Source of the DNA: Eubacteriales bacterium
GTDB taxonomy: Bacteria; Bacillota; Clostridia; Lachnospirales; Lachnospiraceae
Assembly (NCBI GenBank): GCA_030524135.1
Contig: JAUNHA010000004.1
Location: 1-64,000, forward strand
Length of the DNA: 64,000 bases
Direction: 5' to 3'
In this document: positions 16,117-24,463 of the stretch, piece by piece
Numbering within the stretch: the first letter of the stretch is position 1
Layout: the number at the start of each line of letters is the position of its first letter
The notes under the pieces: generated by a model
The model's database searches: none
The model's input: the letters and a program-made list of their open reading frames with translations, nothing else
Told to the model about the DNA's origin: nothing
Translations under genes and position numbers: made by a program

Positions 16117-16638
16117 ATGAATTATGCAAATATCAAGCCGTTTTCCACGGAGAACGGCACAGGCGTGCGCGTGTCGCTGTTTGTTTCGGGCTGTCCGTTT
16201 CACTGCGAGGGCTGCTTCAACGAAGAGGCGTGGAACTATGACTGCGGGAAACCTTTTACGGAGGCGGTCATGGATGAGATTATGGATCTGCTGCGCCCGG
16301 GCTACATCGCGGGACTTACGCTGCTTGGCGGAGAGCCTGCGGTAAAGCCGCATCAGAAGGCGCTGCTTCCGCTCCTTCAGCGCATCCGGAAGGAGCTGCC
16401 GGAAAAGACGATATGGGTATACACGGGCTATGTATATGAGGATTTTCTGCCGGGCGGAGACGCCTGTGATCCCGCGGTCACTGCGGACTTTCTGCAGTGC
16501 TGCGATGTGATGGTGGATGGCCGCTTTGAGCTTTCAAAGCACGATGTGAGCCTCGTGTTCCGGGGATCCTCCAACCAGCGCGTCATCGACCTGAATAAAA
16601 CGAGAGAGCTGGGGAGAGTCACACAGCTGGAAATATAG
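16117..16638 (+). CDS. nrdG: Anaerobic ribonucleotide reductase activating protein
   Basis: This 173-residue radical-SAM enzyme generates the glycyl radical on NrdD. The CPFHCEGC motif gives the expected C-x3-C-x2-C set that binds the 4Fe-4S cluster, and LLGGEPAV is the SAM-binding GGE motif. GGGGGAG lies just upstream of the ATG. The gap after nrdD has an AACCGCATC/GGTGCGGTT stem that might attenuate or process the message. Confidence 0.95.
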   Translation: MNYANIKPFSTENGTGVRVSLFVSGCPFHCEGCFNEEAWNYDCGKPFTEAVMDEIMDLLRPGYIAGLTLLGGEPAVKPHQKALLPLLQRIRKELPEKTIWVYTGYVYEDFLPGGDACDPAVTADFLQCCDVMVDGRFELSKHDVSLVFRGSSNQRVIDLNKTRELGRVTQLEI

Positions 16639-16694
16639 GAAACTGAAGGATCCGGGATCAGGGAACATTCCGGACCGAAAACGGAGGATGGTTT

Positions 16695-17324
16695 ATGGAG
16701 AAAGAAAAGGGATTTCCGGCGCTGCCGGAGGGAATGCGCCTTCGCTTTGCAGTCCCGGAAGACGCGGAAAGGCTGCTTTTCATTTATGCGCCTTATGTAA
16801 AAAAGACCGCGATCACCTTTGAATATGAGGTTCCTTCCGAAACGGAATTCGAGGCGCGCATAAAGAATACGCTGACCCGTTATCCCTATCTTGTTCTCGA
16901 GGAAGACGGAGAGCCGCTCGGCTATGCCTATGCGGGCTGCTTCCATGACAGACCGGCCTATGACTGGGCTGTCGAAACCTCCATTTATCTTGCGGAACAT
17001 GCGCGCGGCAAAGGCGCCGGACGCATTCTGCACGACGCGCTCGAAGCCGCGCTTTCGGAGCAGGGCATTCTGAATATGAATGCCTGCATCGCGGTTCCGG
17101 CGGAGGCAGGCGACCCCTTTGTGACGCGCAACAGCGAGGAGTTTCACGCACATCTGGGGTATCGTCTCGTAGGGGAATTCAGATGCTGCGGCTATAAGTT
17201 CGGACGCTGGTATAATATGGTCTGGATGGAAAAGCTGATCGGCGGACACGGGGCAGAGGCACTGCCTGTGAAGCGCCCGGAAGAAATCAGAAAAGCGCTT
17301 TTTGAAAAATACGGGATCGGCTGA
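16695..17324 (+). CDS. GNAT N-acetyltransferase, phosphinothricin-acetyltransferase-like
   Basis: This 209-residue protein has a GNAT fold. The acetyl-CoA loop ARGKGAGRILHDALEAA is near residue 100, and the N-terminal pattern RLRFAVPEDAERLLFIYAPYV is typical of the Pat/MddA subgroup. Late segments such as FHAHLGYRLVGEFRCCGYKFGRWYNMVWM also match. The physiological substrate is probably an amino-acid analogue or methionine sulfoximine-like compound, but this is family-level only. It has its own GGAGG site and probably follows nrdG in one transcript. Confidence 0.8.
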   Translation: MEKEKGFPALPEGMRLRFAVPEDAERLLFIYAPYVKKTAITFEYEVPSETEFEARIKNTLTRYPYLVLEEDGEPLGYAYAGCFHDRPAYDWAVETSIYLAEHARGKGAGRILHDALEAALSEQGILNMNACIAVPAEAGDPFVTRNSEEFHAHLGYRLVGEFRCCGYKFGRWYNMVWMEKLIGGHGAEALPVKRPEEIRKALFEKYGIG

Positions 17325-17367
17325 ACCGGAGCGCGTGAAAACATTTAAGAAGAATTAAGCAGAAATT

Positions 17368-17403
17368 AAGCACAGGGACGCAAAATGCGCCTTGTGCTTT
17401 TGT
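17368..17403 (+). terminator. Terminator after the acetyltransferase
   Basis: AAGCACA...TGTGCTT encloses an inner GACGC...GCG stem and is followed by TTTGT. A TATACT at 17416-17421 just after it may be the -10 of the next operon. Confidence 0.6.
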
Positions 17404-17521
17404 GTCGGGACATGATATACTAAAAGACGCTGTGGAGGATACTGGTTCGCGGCGTTCTTTGTATGGAGGGACGGCAGGGCAGCTTTTCCTTCGCACCTAG
17501 TGAAAAAAGGCGGTAATTTAT

Positions 17522-17974
17522 ATGCTGAATATGGGAAAGATCCGGCTGATGACGGACATTGCCATCTATGAAAAAAAACACAGTGACAGCGTCTTTAAGG
17601 TCAACAATTACTACCGCGGCGATTACATTGCAGGCAATATGGCCGCGGCCTTTGTCCGTTTTACGCTGTGCAGCGTACTGGTGCTGATCTTCGTGGTACT
17701 GTTCGGGACGGATGTCTTTTTTGAACAGATAAACGAGGAAGGCATTTCGGCGGTCTTTACACAGATCGGTCTTCTGTACGGCGCGGGACTGCTTCTGTAT
17801 CTGCTGATCGCATACAATGTCTATTCCAGACGTTATAAGAATGCCAAAAGAGGCGTGCTGCTGTACGCGACGAAGCTGAAGCGGCTGCAGAGAAAGTACT
17901 GCTGCGAGACGCAGGCACCAAAAACAGGAAAGAGAAAACTGTCCGCGGGAAGACGGGCGGCGGAAGAGAGGTAA
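17522..17974 (+). CDS. Predicted two-helix membrane protein of unknown function
   Basis: I do not recognise this 150-residue protein. A basic, tyrosine-rich N-terminus of about 40 residues precedes two hydrophobic segments, about 46-66 (FVRFTLCSVLVLIFVVLFG) and 84-101. A strongly basic cytoplasmic tail ends in KTGKRKLSAGRRAAEER. AAAGGCGG lies before the ATG. The stop is 4 bp from the next gene, and the block leads into cdaA-cdaR, so a role in the cell envelope or in c-di-AMP control is possible but unproven. Confidence 0.65.
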   Translation: MLNMGKIRLMTDIAIYEKKHSDSVFKVNNYYRGDYIAGNMAAAFVRFTLCSVLVLIFVVLFGTDVFFEQINEEGISAVFTQIGLLYGAGLLLYLLIAYNVYSRRYKNAKRGVLLYATKLKRLQRKYCCETQAPKTGKRKLSAGRRAAEER

Positions 17975-17978
17975 GCCA

Positions 17979-18890
17979 GTGAGGTCACTTCTGATCATAA
18001 GAGATACACTTAGAAAAATATATGCGGATTATGATGTCTACATCAGACCGGTACTGAAATTTTTATTTGCACTGATATGCATTCTGTCGGTTAATTCCTA
18101 TCTGGGATATATGCCGCTGCTCTGCCGGATGCCGGTCGTTCTGATCGGCGCGCTGATCTGTGCCGTGACGCCGCCGGGAACGGCTGCGTTCGTATCGGCG
18201 GTTTTTGTGATCGGACATCTGTCAGAGGTCTCGATGATATCGGCAGGTCTTGCCTTCCTGATGATCGTGCTGATCGGCGGATTGTTCCTCGGCTTCCGTC
18301 CCGGAAATGCATGGATCCTCGCGCTGATCCCGCTTGCGTTTATATGGAATGTTCCGTTTTTTATTCCGGTCGTGCTGGGACTTGCGGCAGGCATGACGGC
18401 GGTCGTCGCTTCCATCTGTGCGGTTCCGTTCTGGTTTCTGATGGAATATGTGCATGCGCATGTGGATGGCTTTACGAATTCGCTTGACCTGGGCGCGCTC
18501 ACAACGGAGTTTAAGGCGATCGCGGAAGGCTTTCTGAAGAGTGAATATATGTACGTCATGATCCTGATGTTTGTGGTCGTGATTCTGCTCGTATCGGTGG
18601 TGAAGCGCCTTCCGGTCGACCATGCCTGGACGATCGCGATTCTTGCCGGTATTGCGGCGGAGGCGCTGATCGGAATCGGCGGCGGCCTTGTAACGGGCGG
18701 CGGAAATCTGCTGTTCGATCTGGTCGGCATTTTCCTGTCCCTCGGACTTGCACTGCTGTATGAATATCTGTTCTTCGGCGTGGATTACCGCGGAACGGAA
18801 AAGCTGCAGTTTGAGGATGATGACTATTATTATTACGTAAAGGCTGTTCCGAAGATCAAGCCCTATGATGAGGACGAACGCTTCGAATAA
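17979..18890 (+). CDS. Polytopic membrane protein of unknown function next to cdaA
   Basis: This 303-residue protein has about seven hydrophobic segments, including a Gly-rich one (IGIGGGLVTGGGNLLFDLVG). It ends in an acidic, tyrosine-rich cytosolic tail with DDDYYYYV near residue 275. The start is GTG at 17979 with GAGAGG upstream. I know of no named function. Its place directly before the diadenylate cyclase suggests coregulation with it. The C-terminal tail could be a contact surface for a cytosolic partner. Confidence 0.7.
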   Translation: MRSLLIIRDTLRKIYADYDVYIRPVLKFLFALICILSVNSYLGYMPLLCRMPVVLIGALICAVTPPGTAAFVSAVFVIGHLSEVSMISAGLAFLMIVLIGGLFLGFRPGNAWILALIPLAFIWNVPFFIPVVLGLAAGMTAVVASICAVPFWFLMEYVHAHVDGFTNSLDLGALTTEFKAIAEGFLKSEYMYVMILMFVVVILLVSVVKRLPVDHAWTIAILAGIAAEALIGIGGGLVTGGGNLLFDLVGIFLSLGLALLYEYLFFGVDYRGTEKLQFEDDDYYYYVKAVPKIKPYDEDERFE

Positions 18891-18933
18891 GGTTTTCAGA
18901 CGGCTTTGATTTACGGGATGGTTGGGTAAGTTT

Positions 18934-19800
18934 ATGGCGGACTTATTGACAAATCTGAAAAACAGCATATCGTTGCTCCCCGGATTTTCACTTACGAATC
19001 TGCTGGAGGTCGTGATCATAGCGGTGATCGTATATGAGATACTGCTGCTGATCAAGAATACGCGCGCATGGACCCTGCTGAAGGGTATTTTTGCGATCCT
19101 CATCTTTGCGCTTGTTGCCGCGATTCTGCACCTTGACACGATCCTGTGGATCCTGGAGCGCATCTCCACGATAGCGGTCATCGCCATTCTTGTTATTTTC
19201 CAGCCGGAGCTCAGAAAGGCGCTTGAGCAGCTCGGAAATCAGAAGATCGTAAATTCGATTCTGCCGCTCAATAACGATACGACGGTGGGAAATTATATGA
19301 CGCGCAATACGGTCGAACAGCTCGTAAAGGCCACGTTTGAAATGGCCAAGCAGAAGACCGGCGCGCTGATGGTCATTGAGCAGAATGAGTCTCTTGCGGA
19401 CGTTGAGCACACGGGCATCGAGATCGACGGCCTGATCAGCTCCGGACTTCTGATCAATATTTTTGAGAAAAACACACCGCTCCACGACGGCGCCGTGGTG
19501 CTCAGGGGCAATAAGGTCGCAGCGGCGACCTGCTATCTGCCGCTCTCCGACAACCTGAACATCAGTAAGGAGCTCGGGACAAGGCACAGGGCGGCGCTTG
19601 GCATATCGGAGACGACAGACAGCTTTACGATCATTGTTTCGGAGGAGACCGGACGCGTGACGGTGGCAAGCAAGGGAAAGCTTACGCGCATGCAGGATGC
19701 TGAGAGCCTGCGTACGGCGCTGCTTTCACTTCTGGAGAAGGACGAAACGAGACGGATCGGAAAATGGTGGATCGGAAGGCTTAAGGGCGAGAACAAATGA
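18934..19800 (+). CDS. cdaA: Diadenylate cyclase CdaA
   Basis: This 288-residue membrane enzyme makes c-di-AMP from two ATP. Three transmembrane helices occupy about 20-95. The DAC domain follows, with the catalytic DGA at 185-187 (LHDGAVVL) and RHR at 217-219 (GTRHRAALG). A TTG at 18922 is an alternative start; neither has a strong ribosome site. It overlaps cdaR by 4 bp (ATGA), the usual arrangement for enzyme and regulator. Confidence 0.95.
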   Translation: MADLLTNLKNSISLLPGFSLTNLLEVVIIAVIVYEILLLIKNTRAWTLLKGIFAILIFALVAAILHLDTILWILERISTIAVIAILVIFQPELRKALEQLGNQKIVNSILPLNNDTTVGNYMTRNTVEQLVKATFEMAKQKTGALMVIEQNESLADVEHTGIEIDGLISSGLLINIFEKNTPLHDGAVVLRGNKVAAATCYLPLSDNLNISKELGTRHRAALGISETTDSFTIIVSEETGRVTVASKGKLTRMQDAESLRTALLSLLEKDETRRIGKWWIGRLKGENK

Positions 19801-21026
19801 GAGAAAAGATCAATCAAAATCTGGCGCTGAAGGCGATTTCCGTCGTTCTGGCATTTGTGCTCTGGCTTCTTGTGGTCAACATTTCCCAGCCGGAGGTCAC
19901 GGGAACCCAGACGGTGGAAATTCAGGTGCGGAATGCGGATCGTCTGACGTCTGCGGACAAGACCTATACGATGGATACGCGCACGGTGCGCGTAAGTTAC
20001 CGGGTGCGGCTGCCGCAGCAGTCGCGCGTGAGAGCGTCCGCGTTCGAGGCATATGTGGATCTTGCGGATTATTCCATCACAGGCGCGGTGCCGATCTATG
20101 TGACGGTGTCGGACGAGCTTTCCGGAATCATTTCGGATGTGAGCCTTAGTCCGATGGTTGCGCATGTGGACACGGAGGATCTGCAGCGAAAGCGCTTTGA
20201 GATCACGACCGCGACGACGGGACGGACGATGGACGGATACATGGCGGGAGAGATCTCCATAAGCCCCGACTATGTGTATGTCACAGGACCGGTTTCGGAG
20301 GTCGGACAGATCAGCGAGGTCGGGATAGAAGTCAATGTGACGGAGGCAAACAGCTCGCTCTCGGGCACGGCTCCGATTAAATTTTATGACGCAAACGGAA
20401 ACGCAATCACGGTGGATGAGCGAATCAAGCTGAGTCGGGAGGAGATCTCATACGAGCTTCCGGTCTACCGGATCAAGAGCCTCAGCGTTGTGGCAACTGC
20501 GGAAGGAACGCCGGCGGACGGATACCTTCTTGAGAGCGTGGATACCAATCCGGATTTTGTGGATGTCTACGGGGATGAGGAAGTCCTTTCCCGATATTCA
20601 AGCATCCAGATTCCCCAGAGCGAGATCTCGGTGAACGGGGCCTCAGCGACGGTAACGCGCAGCGTGGATATTACACAGTATGTACCGGAGGGGCTGAAGC
20701 TGGCGCAGCCGGGGACAGAAGTGACGATCGCGGCGCGGATCAGAAAGCTTCCTGAGACGAGCACGGCGGCGCAGACGGAAGCGCATTCCGATTCTGAAGT
20801 GGAGCTTGAACAGAGTACGGAGCCTTCTGCGGAAGCGGAGATGGAAGACAACGCGGTGGAAGAGGGAGAGACGACGGAAGAGGCGTCAGAGACGCATACA
20901 TCCGCGCAGACACATGCTTCTTCGGCGCATGCGGCACAGACGGAAGCGGAAGGAACGATACACGACGCGGCTGCAGACGAGGGAGCGGATGCAGGCGAAA
21001 CGCAGCATGCGACTGCGTCTGAGTAA
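19797..21026 (+). CDS. cdaR: CdaA regulatory protein with YbbR repeats
   Basis: This 409-residue protein has one N-terminal membrane anchor (about 10-30, KAISVVLAFVLWLLVVNI) and extracellular YbbR-type beta domains to about residue 320. It modulates CdaA from outside the membrane in relatives. The last ~90 residues form a Thr/Glu/Ala/Ser-rich low-complexity tail (many EET, AQTEA, HAS units) that standard CdaR proteins do not need. The tail may reach into the wall. No glmM follows, unlike in Bacillus. Confidence 0.88.
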   Translation: MREKINQNLALKAISVVLAFVLWLLVVNISQPEVTGTQTVEIQVRNADRLTSADKTYTMDTRTVRVSYRVRLPQQSRVRASAFEAYVDLADYSITGAVPIYVTVSDELSGIISDVSLSPMVAHVDTEDLQRKRFEITTATTGRTMDGYMAGEISISPDYVYVTGPVSEVGQISEVGIEVNVTEANSSLSGTAPIKFYDANGNAITVDERIKLSREEISYELPVYRIKSLSVVATAEGTPADGYLLESVDTNPDFVDVYGDEEVLSRYSSIQIPQSEISVNGASATVTRSVDITQYVPEGLKLAQPGTEVTIAARIRKLPETSTAAQTEAHSDSEVELEQSTEPSAEAEMEDNAVEEGETTEEASETHTSAQTHASSAHAAQTEAEGTIHDAAADEGADAGETQHATASE

Positions 21027-21086
21027 CAGAAAAAAGAGGCGGACGGATCCTGCAGAAGACAGAGGCAGACTGTCCGGAGAGTGCTT

Positions 21087-22514
21087 ATGGAATATGTAAT
21101 CGCTGCTGCGGCATTTTCCGCCGCATTTGCAGCGGCACGGATTCATTTATATATCCTGTCGGGCGCAGTGCTGATCGCAGTCGCTGCCTGGCTTTATTAT
21201 GTCTATTACAAAAGGAGCGGCGTACTGTTTCATCCGGCCGCTCTTTTTTCACTTGCATGGGTGGGCGGAGCCGGCGTTTCCGCGCTGAAGCTGTCCCGCC
21301 TGCAGGCTGACTGGGTACCTGTTACCTGGCTCTGTATTTTCCTGGCATGGCTTTTTTTCGCAGCGGCTTTTCAGTTTGGAACAGGGCTGTTCGGGAAGCA
21401 GGAGAAGACGCGTGAGAAAGCGCAGGAGAAAGCACAGGAGACGGCAGATGAGACCTTCGCCTCCGGTGAAAGCTCGGCGGACTGCTGCAGGCGTGCAGGA
21501 CGGCTTTTGACCTGCATGATCGCCGTAACGGCTGTATCAGCCGCGGCATTTCTGCTCGAGGCCTTTCTGCTTGGATATATTCCGCTGTTCACAAAAGACA
21601 CGCCGCATGCCTATTCCTATTTTCATATCAGCGGCGTGCATTACTTTACCGTAAGCTGTGTGTTGGTGCCGTCACTTCTCGTCCTGTACGCGGACAGCCT
21701 GAAGGCGCACTGCGATATCCTCGGAGACGCGCACGGCTGTCTCTACGGAAAATGGCTTTTTCCTAGGCTTATCTGTCTCGGACACGGGAGGGAGCTTTTC
21801 CTGGCGCTGCTGTGCACCTTTCTTTCCTTCTGCATTCCGCTGCTCTGCGTATCCAGGTTTCAGCTGATCTTTTCCGTTTTGCTTGCCGTATTCACAAAGG
21901 GCGCCTTAAGCGGCAAAACGGCATTAAACCGCCGGCAGCTTATTTCGGCGGGGCTTTTGCTTCTCTGCCTGATCCCGCTTTATGTGGGACTTTCGATCGC
22001 GCGGGCGCATGATGTCAGCTATCTGAACGGCATTTTTGAAATGAAAAATCCGGATATGCCGATCTTTTTCACGCAGCCATATATGTATATCGCAAATAAT
22101 TACGACAATCTGAACTGCCTGATCCGTGCGCTTCCGGAAGGGGGACACACCTTTGGCCTTCGGATGCTGTTTCCGCTGTGGGCCTTCACGGGACTTAAGT
22201 TTCTGGTGCCTTCTCTCGTGAATTTTCCGCTGTATGTAACGAAGGAAGAGCTTACGACGGTCACGCTGTTTTATGACGCGTACTATGATTTCGGCCTCAT
22301 CGGCGTGATCCTGTTCGCAATGCTTTTAGGCGGTGTTTCGGGGTTGTTTTTCTCCCGGGCAAAGTCGGCGCGCGGGCCGGCATTCTATCTGATCTACGCG
22401 CAGCTCTGTTTTTATCTGTTGTTTTCATTTTTTACGACCTGGTTTTCCAATCCGGCGACCTGGTTCTATTTTGGGGTGAGTATGCTGATCGGTCTTTTCC
22501 TCTGGAGGAGGTAA
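21087..22514 (+). CDS. O-antigen/oligosaccharide repeat-unit polymerase-like membrane protein
   Basis: This 475-residue protein has about ten to twelve hydrophobic segments and resembles the Wzy-like oligosaccharide repeat-unit polymerases. Late motifs of that kind include LTTVTLFYDAYYDFGLIGVILFAMLLGGVSG. A charged cytosolic loop with repeated (E/R)KAQE units lies near 100-125. I chose the ATG at 21087, since GGAGA lies 6 nt upstream; an in-frame GTG at 21081 abuts that site. It is not next to glycosyltransferases here, so its polysaccharide is unknown. Confidence 0.65.
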   Translation: MEYVIAAAAFSAAFAAARIHLYILSGAVLIAVAAWLYYVYYKRSGVLFHPAALFSLAWVGGAGVSALKLSRLQADWVPVTWLCIFLAWLFFAAAFQFGTGLFGKQEKTREKAQEKAQETADETFASGESSADCCRRAGRLLTCMIAVTAVSAAAFLLEAFLLGYIPLFTKDTPHAYSYFHISGVHYFTVSCVLVPSLLVLYADSLKAHCDILGDAHGCLYGKWLFPRLICLGHGRELFLALLCTFLSFCIPLLCVSRFQLIFSVLLAVFTKGALSGKTALNRRQLISAGLLLLCLIPLYVGLSIARAHDVSYLNGIFEMKNPDMPIFFTQPYMYIANNYDNLNCLIRALPEGGHTFGLRMLFPLWAFTGLKFLVPSLVNFPLYVTKEELTTVTLFYDAYYDFGLIGVILFAMLLGGVSGLFFSRAKSARGPAFYLIYAQLCFYLLFSFFTTWFSNPATWFYFGVSMLIGLFLWRR

Positions 22515-22518
22515 TGCT

Positions 22519-23697
22519 ATGACGGCAAAACAGTGTATCAAACTTTTACTGAATATTTTCGTTCCTGCGGCAGGGCTTCTTTTGCTGATTTTCGTGGTGC
22601 CGCGGATCGTCCTGTTTTTCATGCCCTTTGTGCTTGGATATCTGGTCGCAATGCTGGCAAACCCGCTCGTGACGTGGCTGCAGAAACGGATTTCCCTGAA
22701 GCGCAAGCATTCGTCCCTGTTCATTACGGTCGCTGTGCTTGCAGTGGTGATCTTTGTTCTGTACTTTGTCATTTCGCGGCTTTTCAGAGGTGCAATGGGA
22801 ATTGCGAAGGATCTTCCGCTCTATTATGAGGAACTCAGGATTACGGCGCAGAGCCTGTTTTCGGAGTACCGCGGCCTGCTCGAACGCATTTCACCGGCGC
22901 TTGTGAGCGCGCTCGGAAGCCTCAGCAGCAATTTCAATGAGACCGTCTCAAATCTGCTGACGCAGGCGGCCTCTCCCACAGTTTCCTTCGCGGGAAGCGC
23001 GGTGCGTTCCGTACCCCTTATTTTTATCAACTCGCTGATCTTTCTGCTGTCCGCATTCTGTTTCATCACGGAGTGGGAGAGCATCCAGAGTTTCCTGAAG
23101 CGCAGCATGCCGAAGACCGTAAAGGGATATTTTCTCTTTCTGAAGCAGGATCTAAAAAAAATATTCGGCTCCTGGCTTCTGGCGCAGTTTAAGATCATGT
23201 TTGTGGTATTTGCCGTCCTTGCGGCCGGATTTTTGCTGCTTTCCGTAAAATACGCGCTGCTGCTTGCGGCACTGACCGCTTTCCTCGATTTTCTTCCCGC
23301 CTTCGGCGTTGGCTTCATCCTCTGGCCGTGGATCCTGCTCTCCCTTCTGAAGGGCAGATTTGTCATGGCGCTCTCACTCGCGGGACTGTACATTCTGACC
23401 CAGGCCGTGCGGCAGGTGCTTCAGCCGAAGATCATGGGGGACACGATGGGGCTTCCGCCGCTCTGGACACTGTTCTTTCTGTTTATCGGATTTAGGTTCT
23501 ACGGGATCGCCGGCATGATCTTTTCGGTTCCGGTCGGAATGTTCTTTCTGAGCCTTTACCGCTACGGAATCTTTGACGGAATGCTCCGCGCAGCCGGTGA
23601 GCTGGCGGCACAGGTGGGCAGACTGATGCAGCCCGTTGGGGAAAATGAAGAAAAAAATGAGGAAATAAGAGAAAAAAAGAAGGAAAACGGGGCTTAA
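22519..23697 (+). CDS. ytvI: Sporulation integral membrane protein YtvI-like (AI-2E transporter family)
   Basis: This 392-residue PerM/AI-2E-family protein has two N-terminal helices, a periplasmic-type loop, and the conserved C-terminal block with LLLAALTAFLDFLPAFGVG and VLQPKIMGDTMGLPPLWTLFFLFIGFRFYGIAGMI. The exact pattern matches the YtvI group of spore-formers. The C-terminal tail is Glu/Lys/Asn-rich. A strong GGAGGAGG ribosome site overlaps the end of the preceding gene, so the two are probably cotranscribed. Confidence 0.82.
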   Translation: MTAKQCIKLLLNIFVPAAGLLLLIFVVPRIVLFFMPFVLGYLVAMLANPLVTWLQKRISLKRKHSSLFITVAVLAVVIFVLYFVISRLFRGAMGIAKDLPLYYEELRITAQSLFSEYRGLLERISPALVSALGSLSSNFNETVSNLLTQAASPTVSFAGSAVRSVPLIFINSLIFLLSAFCFITEWESIQSFLKRSMPKTVKGYFLFLKQDLKKIFGSWLLAQFKIMFVVFAVLAAGFLLLSVKYALLLAALTAFLDFLPAFGVGFILWPWILLSLLKGRFVMALSLAGLYILTQAVRQVLQPKIMGDTMGLPPLWTLFFLFIGFRFYGIAGMIFSVPVGMFFLSLYRYGIFDGMLRAAGELAAQVGRLMQPVGENEEKNEEIREKKKENGA

Positions 23698-23701
23698 TTT
23701 T

Positions 23702-23730
23702 TTGACAAATAGAAAAGATAAGACTATACT
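23702..23730 (+). promoter_or_regulatory. Promoter of the DUF6465 gene
   Basis: TTGACA (23702-23707), a 17 bp spacer and TATACT (23725-23730). It is a near-consensus promoter, suggesting strong expression. Confidence 0.78.
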
Positions 23731-23810
23731 AGGGGAGTAATGGTCATGAAGCTTTTTTGGTGGCCGGAAGAAATTATCTGATGGTTTTATTACGTTAGGA
23801 GGAATTGGAT

Positions 23811-24377
23811 ATGGCAAAGCAGAGTGAGCCGCTTGGAAACCTCAGGGGAAGCTGGGCCGAGGGCGTGGACAAGATCAAGGATACCGCAAAGGACCTTGGA
23901 GAAAAAGCGAAGGAAGCAAAGGATGATGCTGTGAAGATGGCAAAGGAAGTAAAGAACGATACTGCGAAAAAAGCCAAGGCACTGACCAAGACCGGTAAGA
24001 ACGTCGTTGCGAAGACCCGTGCGAAGGCTGAAAAGGCCGGTGAAGAGGTCGCTGCGGATGTAAAAGAGGAAGTAAAGAAGGCAGAGGCCGTTGTTGAGAA
24101 GCTTGAAAAGCCGGTCAAGGCACCGAGAGCGAAGAAGGCACCGAAGGCTCCGAAGCAGGCTTCCGTAGCAAGAAATCTAAAGACAAAGCTTGTATTCCAG
24201 TTTGACGGAAAAGACGTAGATGCCGATGCTGTCATGAAGAAGGCTGAAAAAGCGGCACAGAAGGTATGTAAGGATAAGCAGGTTAAGTCGCTCGAGGTAT
24301 ATGTAAACGGCCACGAGAATGCGGCTTACTATGTAGTGAACGGCGAGGGCGGAGACGATTACCGCATCGAGCTGTAA
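23811..24377 (+). CDS. Lys/Ala-rich protein with C-terminal DUF6465 domain
   Basis: This 188-residue protein starts with a highly charged amphipathic helical region (about 10-115) built of KxxAKEAKDDAVKMAK-like heptads and 11-mers, similar to LEA/apolipoprotein helices. A compact C-terminal domain of about 65 residues (KTKLVFQFDGKDVDADAVM to the end) matches DUF6465. The function is unknown. The ATG at 23811 is 8 nt from AGGAGG. The near-consensus promoter and strong ribosome site suggest an abundant protein, perhaps nucleoid- or membrane-associated. Confidence 0.78.
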   Translation: MAKQSEPLGNLRGSWAEGVDKIKDTAKDLGEKAKEAKDDAVKMAKEVKNDTAKKAKALTKTGKNVVAKTRAKAEKAGEEVAADVKEEVKKAEAVVEKLEKPVKAPRAKKAPKAPKQASVARNLKTKLVFQFDGKDVDADAVMKKAEKAAQKVCKDKQVKSLEVYVNGHENAAYYVVNGEGGDDYRIEL

Positions 24378-24393
24378 GCAATGATCGGAAAAT

Positions 24394-24434
24394 GCGGGCA
24401 GAACCCTTGGAGACAGGACTGCCCGCTTCATTTT
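24394..24434 (+). terminator. Terminator after the DUF6465 gene
   Basis: GCGGGCAG (24394-24401) pairs with CTGCCCGC (24419-24426), followed by TTCATTTT. Confidence 0.7.
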
Positions 24435-24463
24435 AACCTGAGACAGCAGACGGAGAAGACTGA

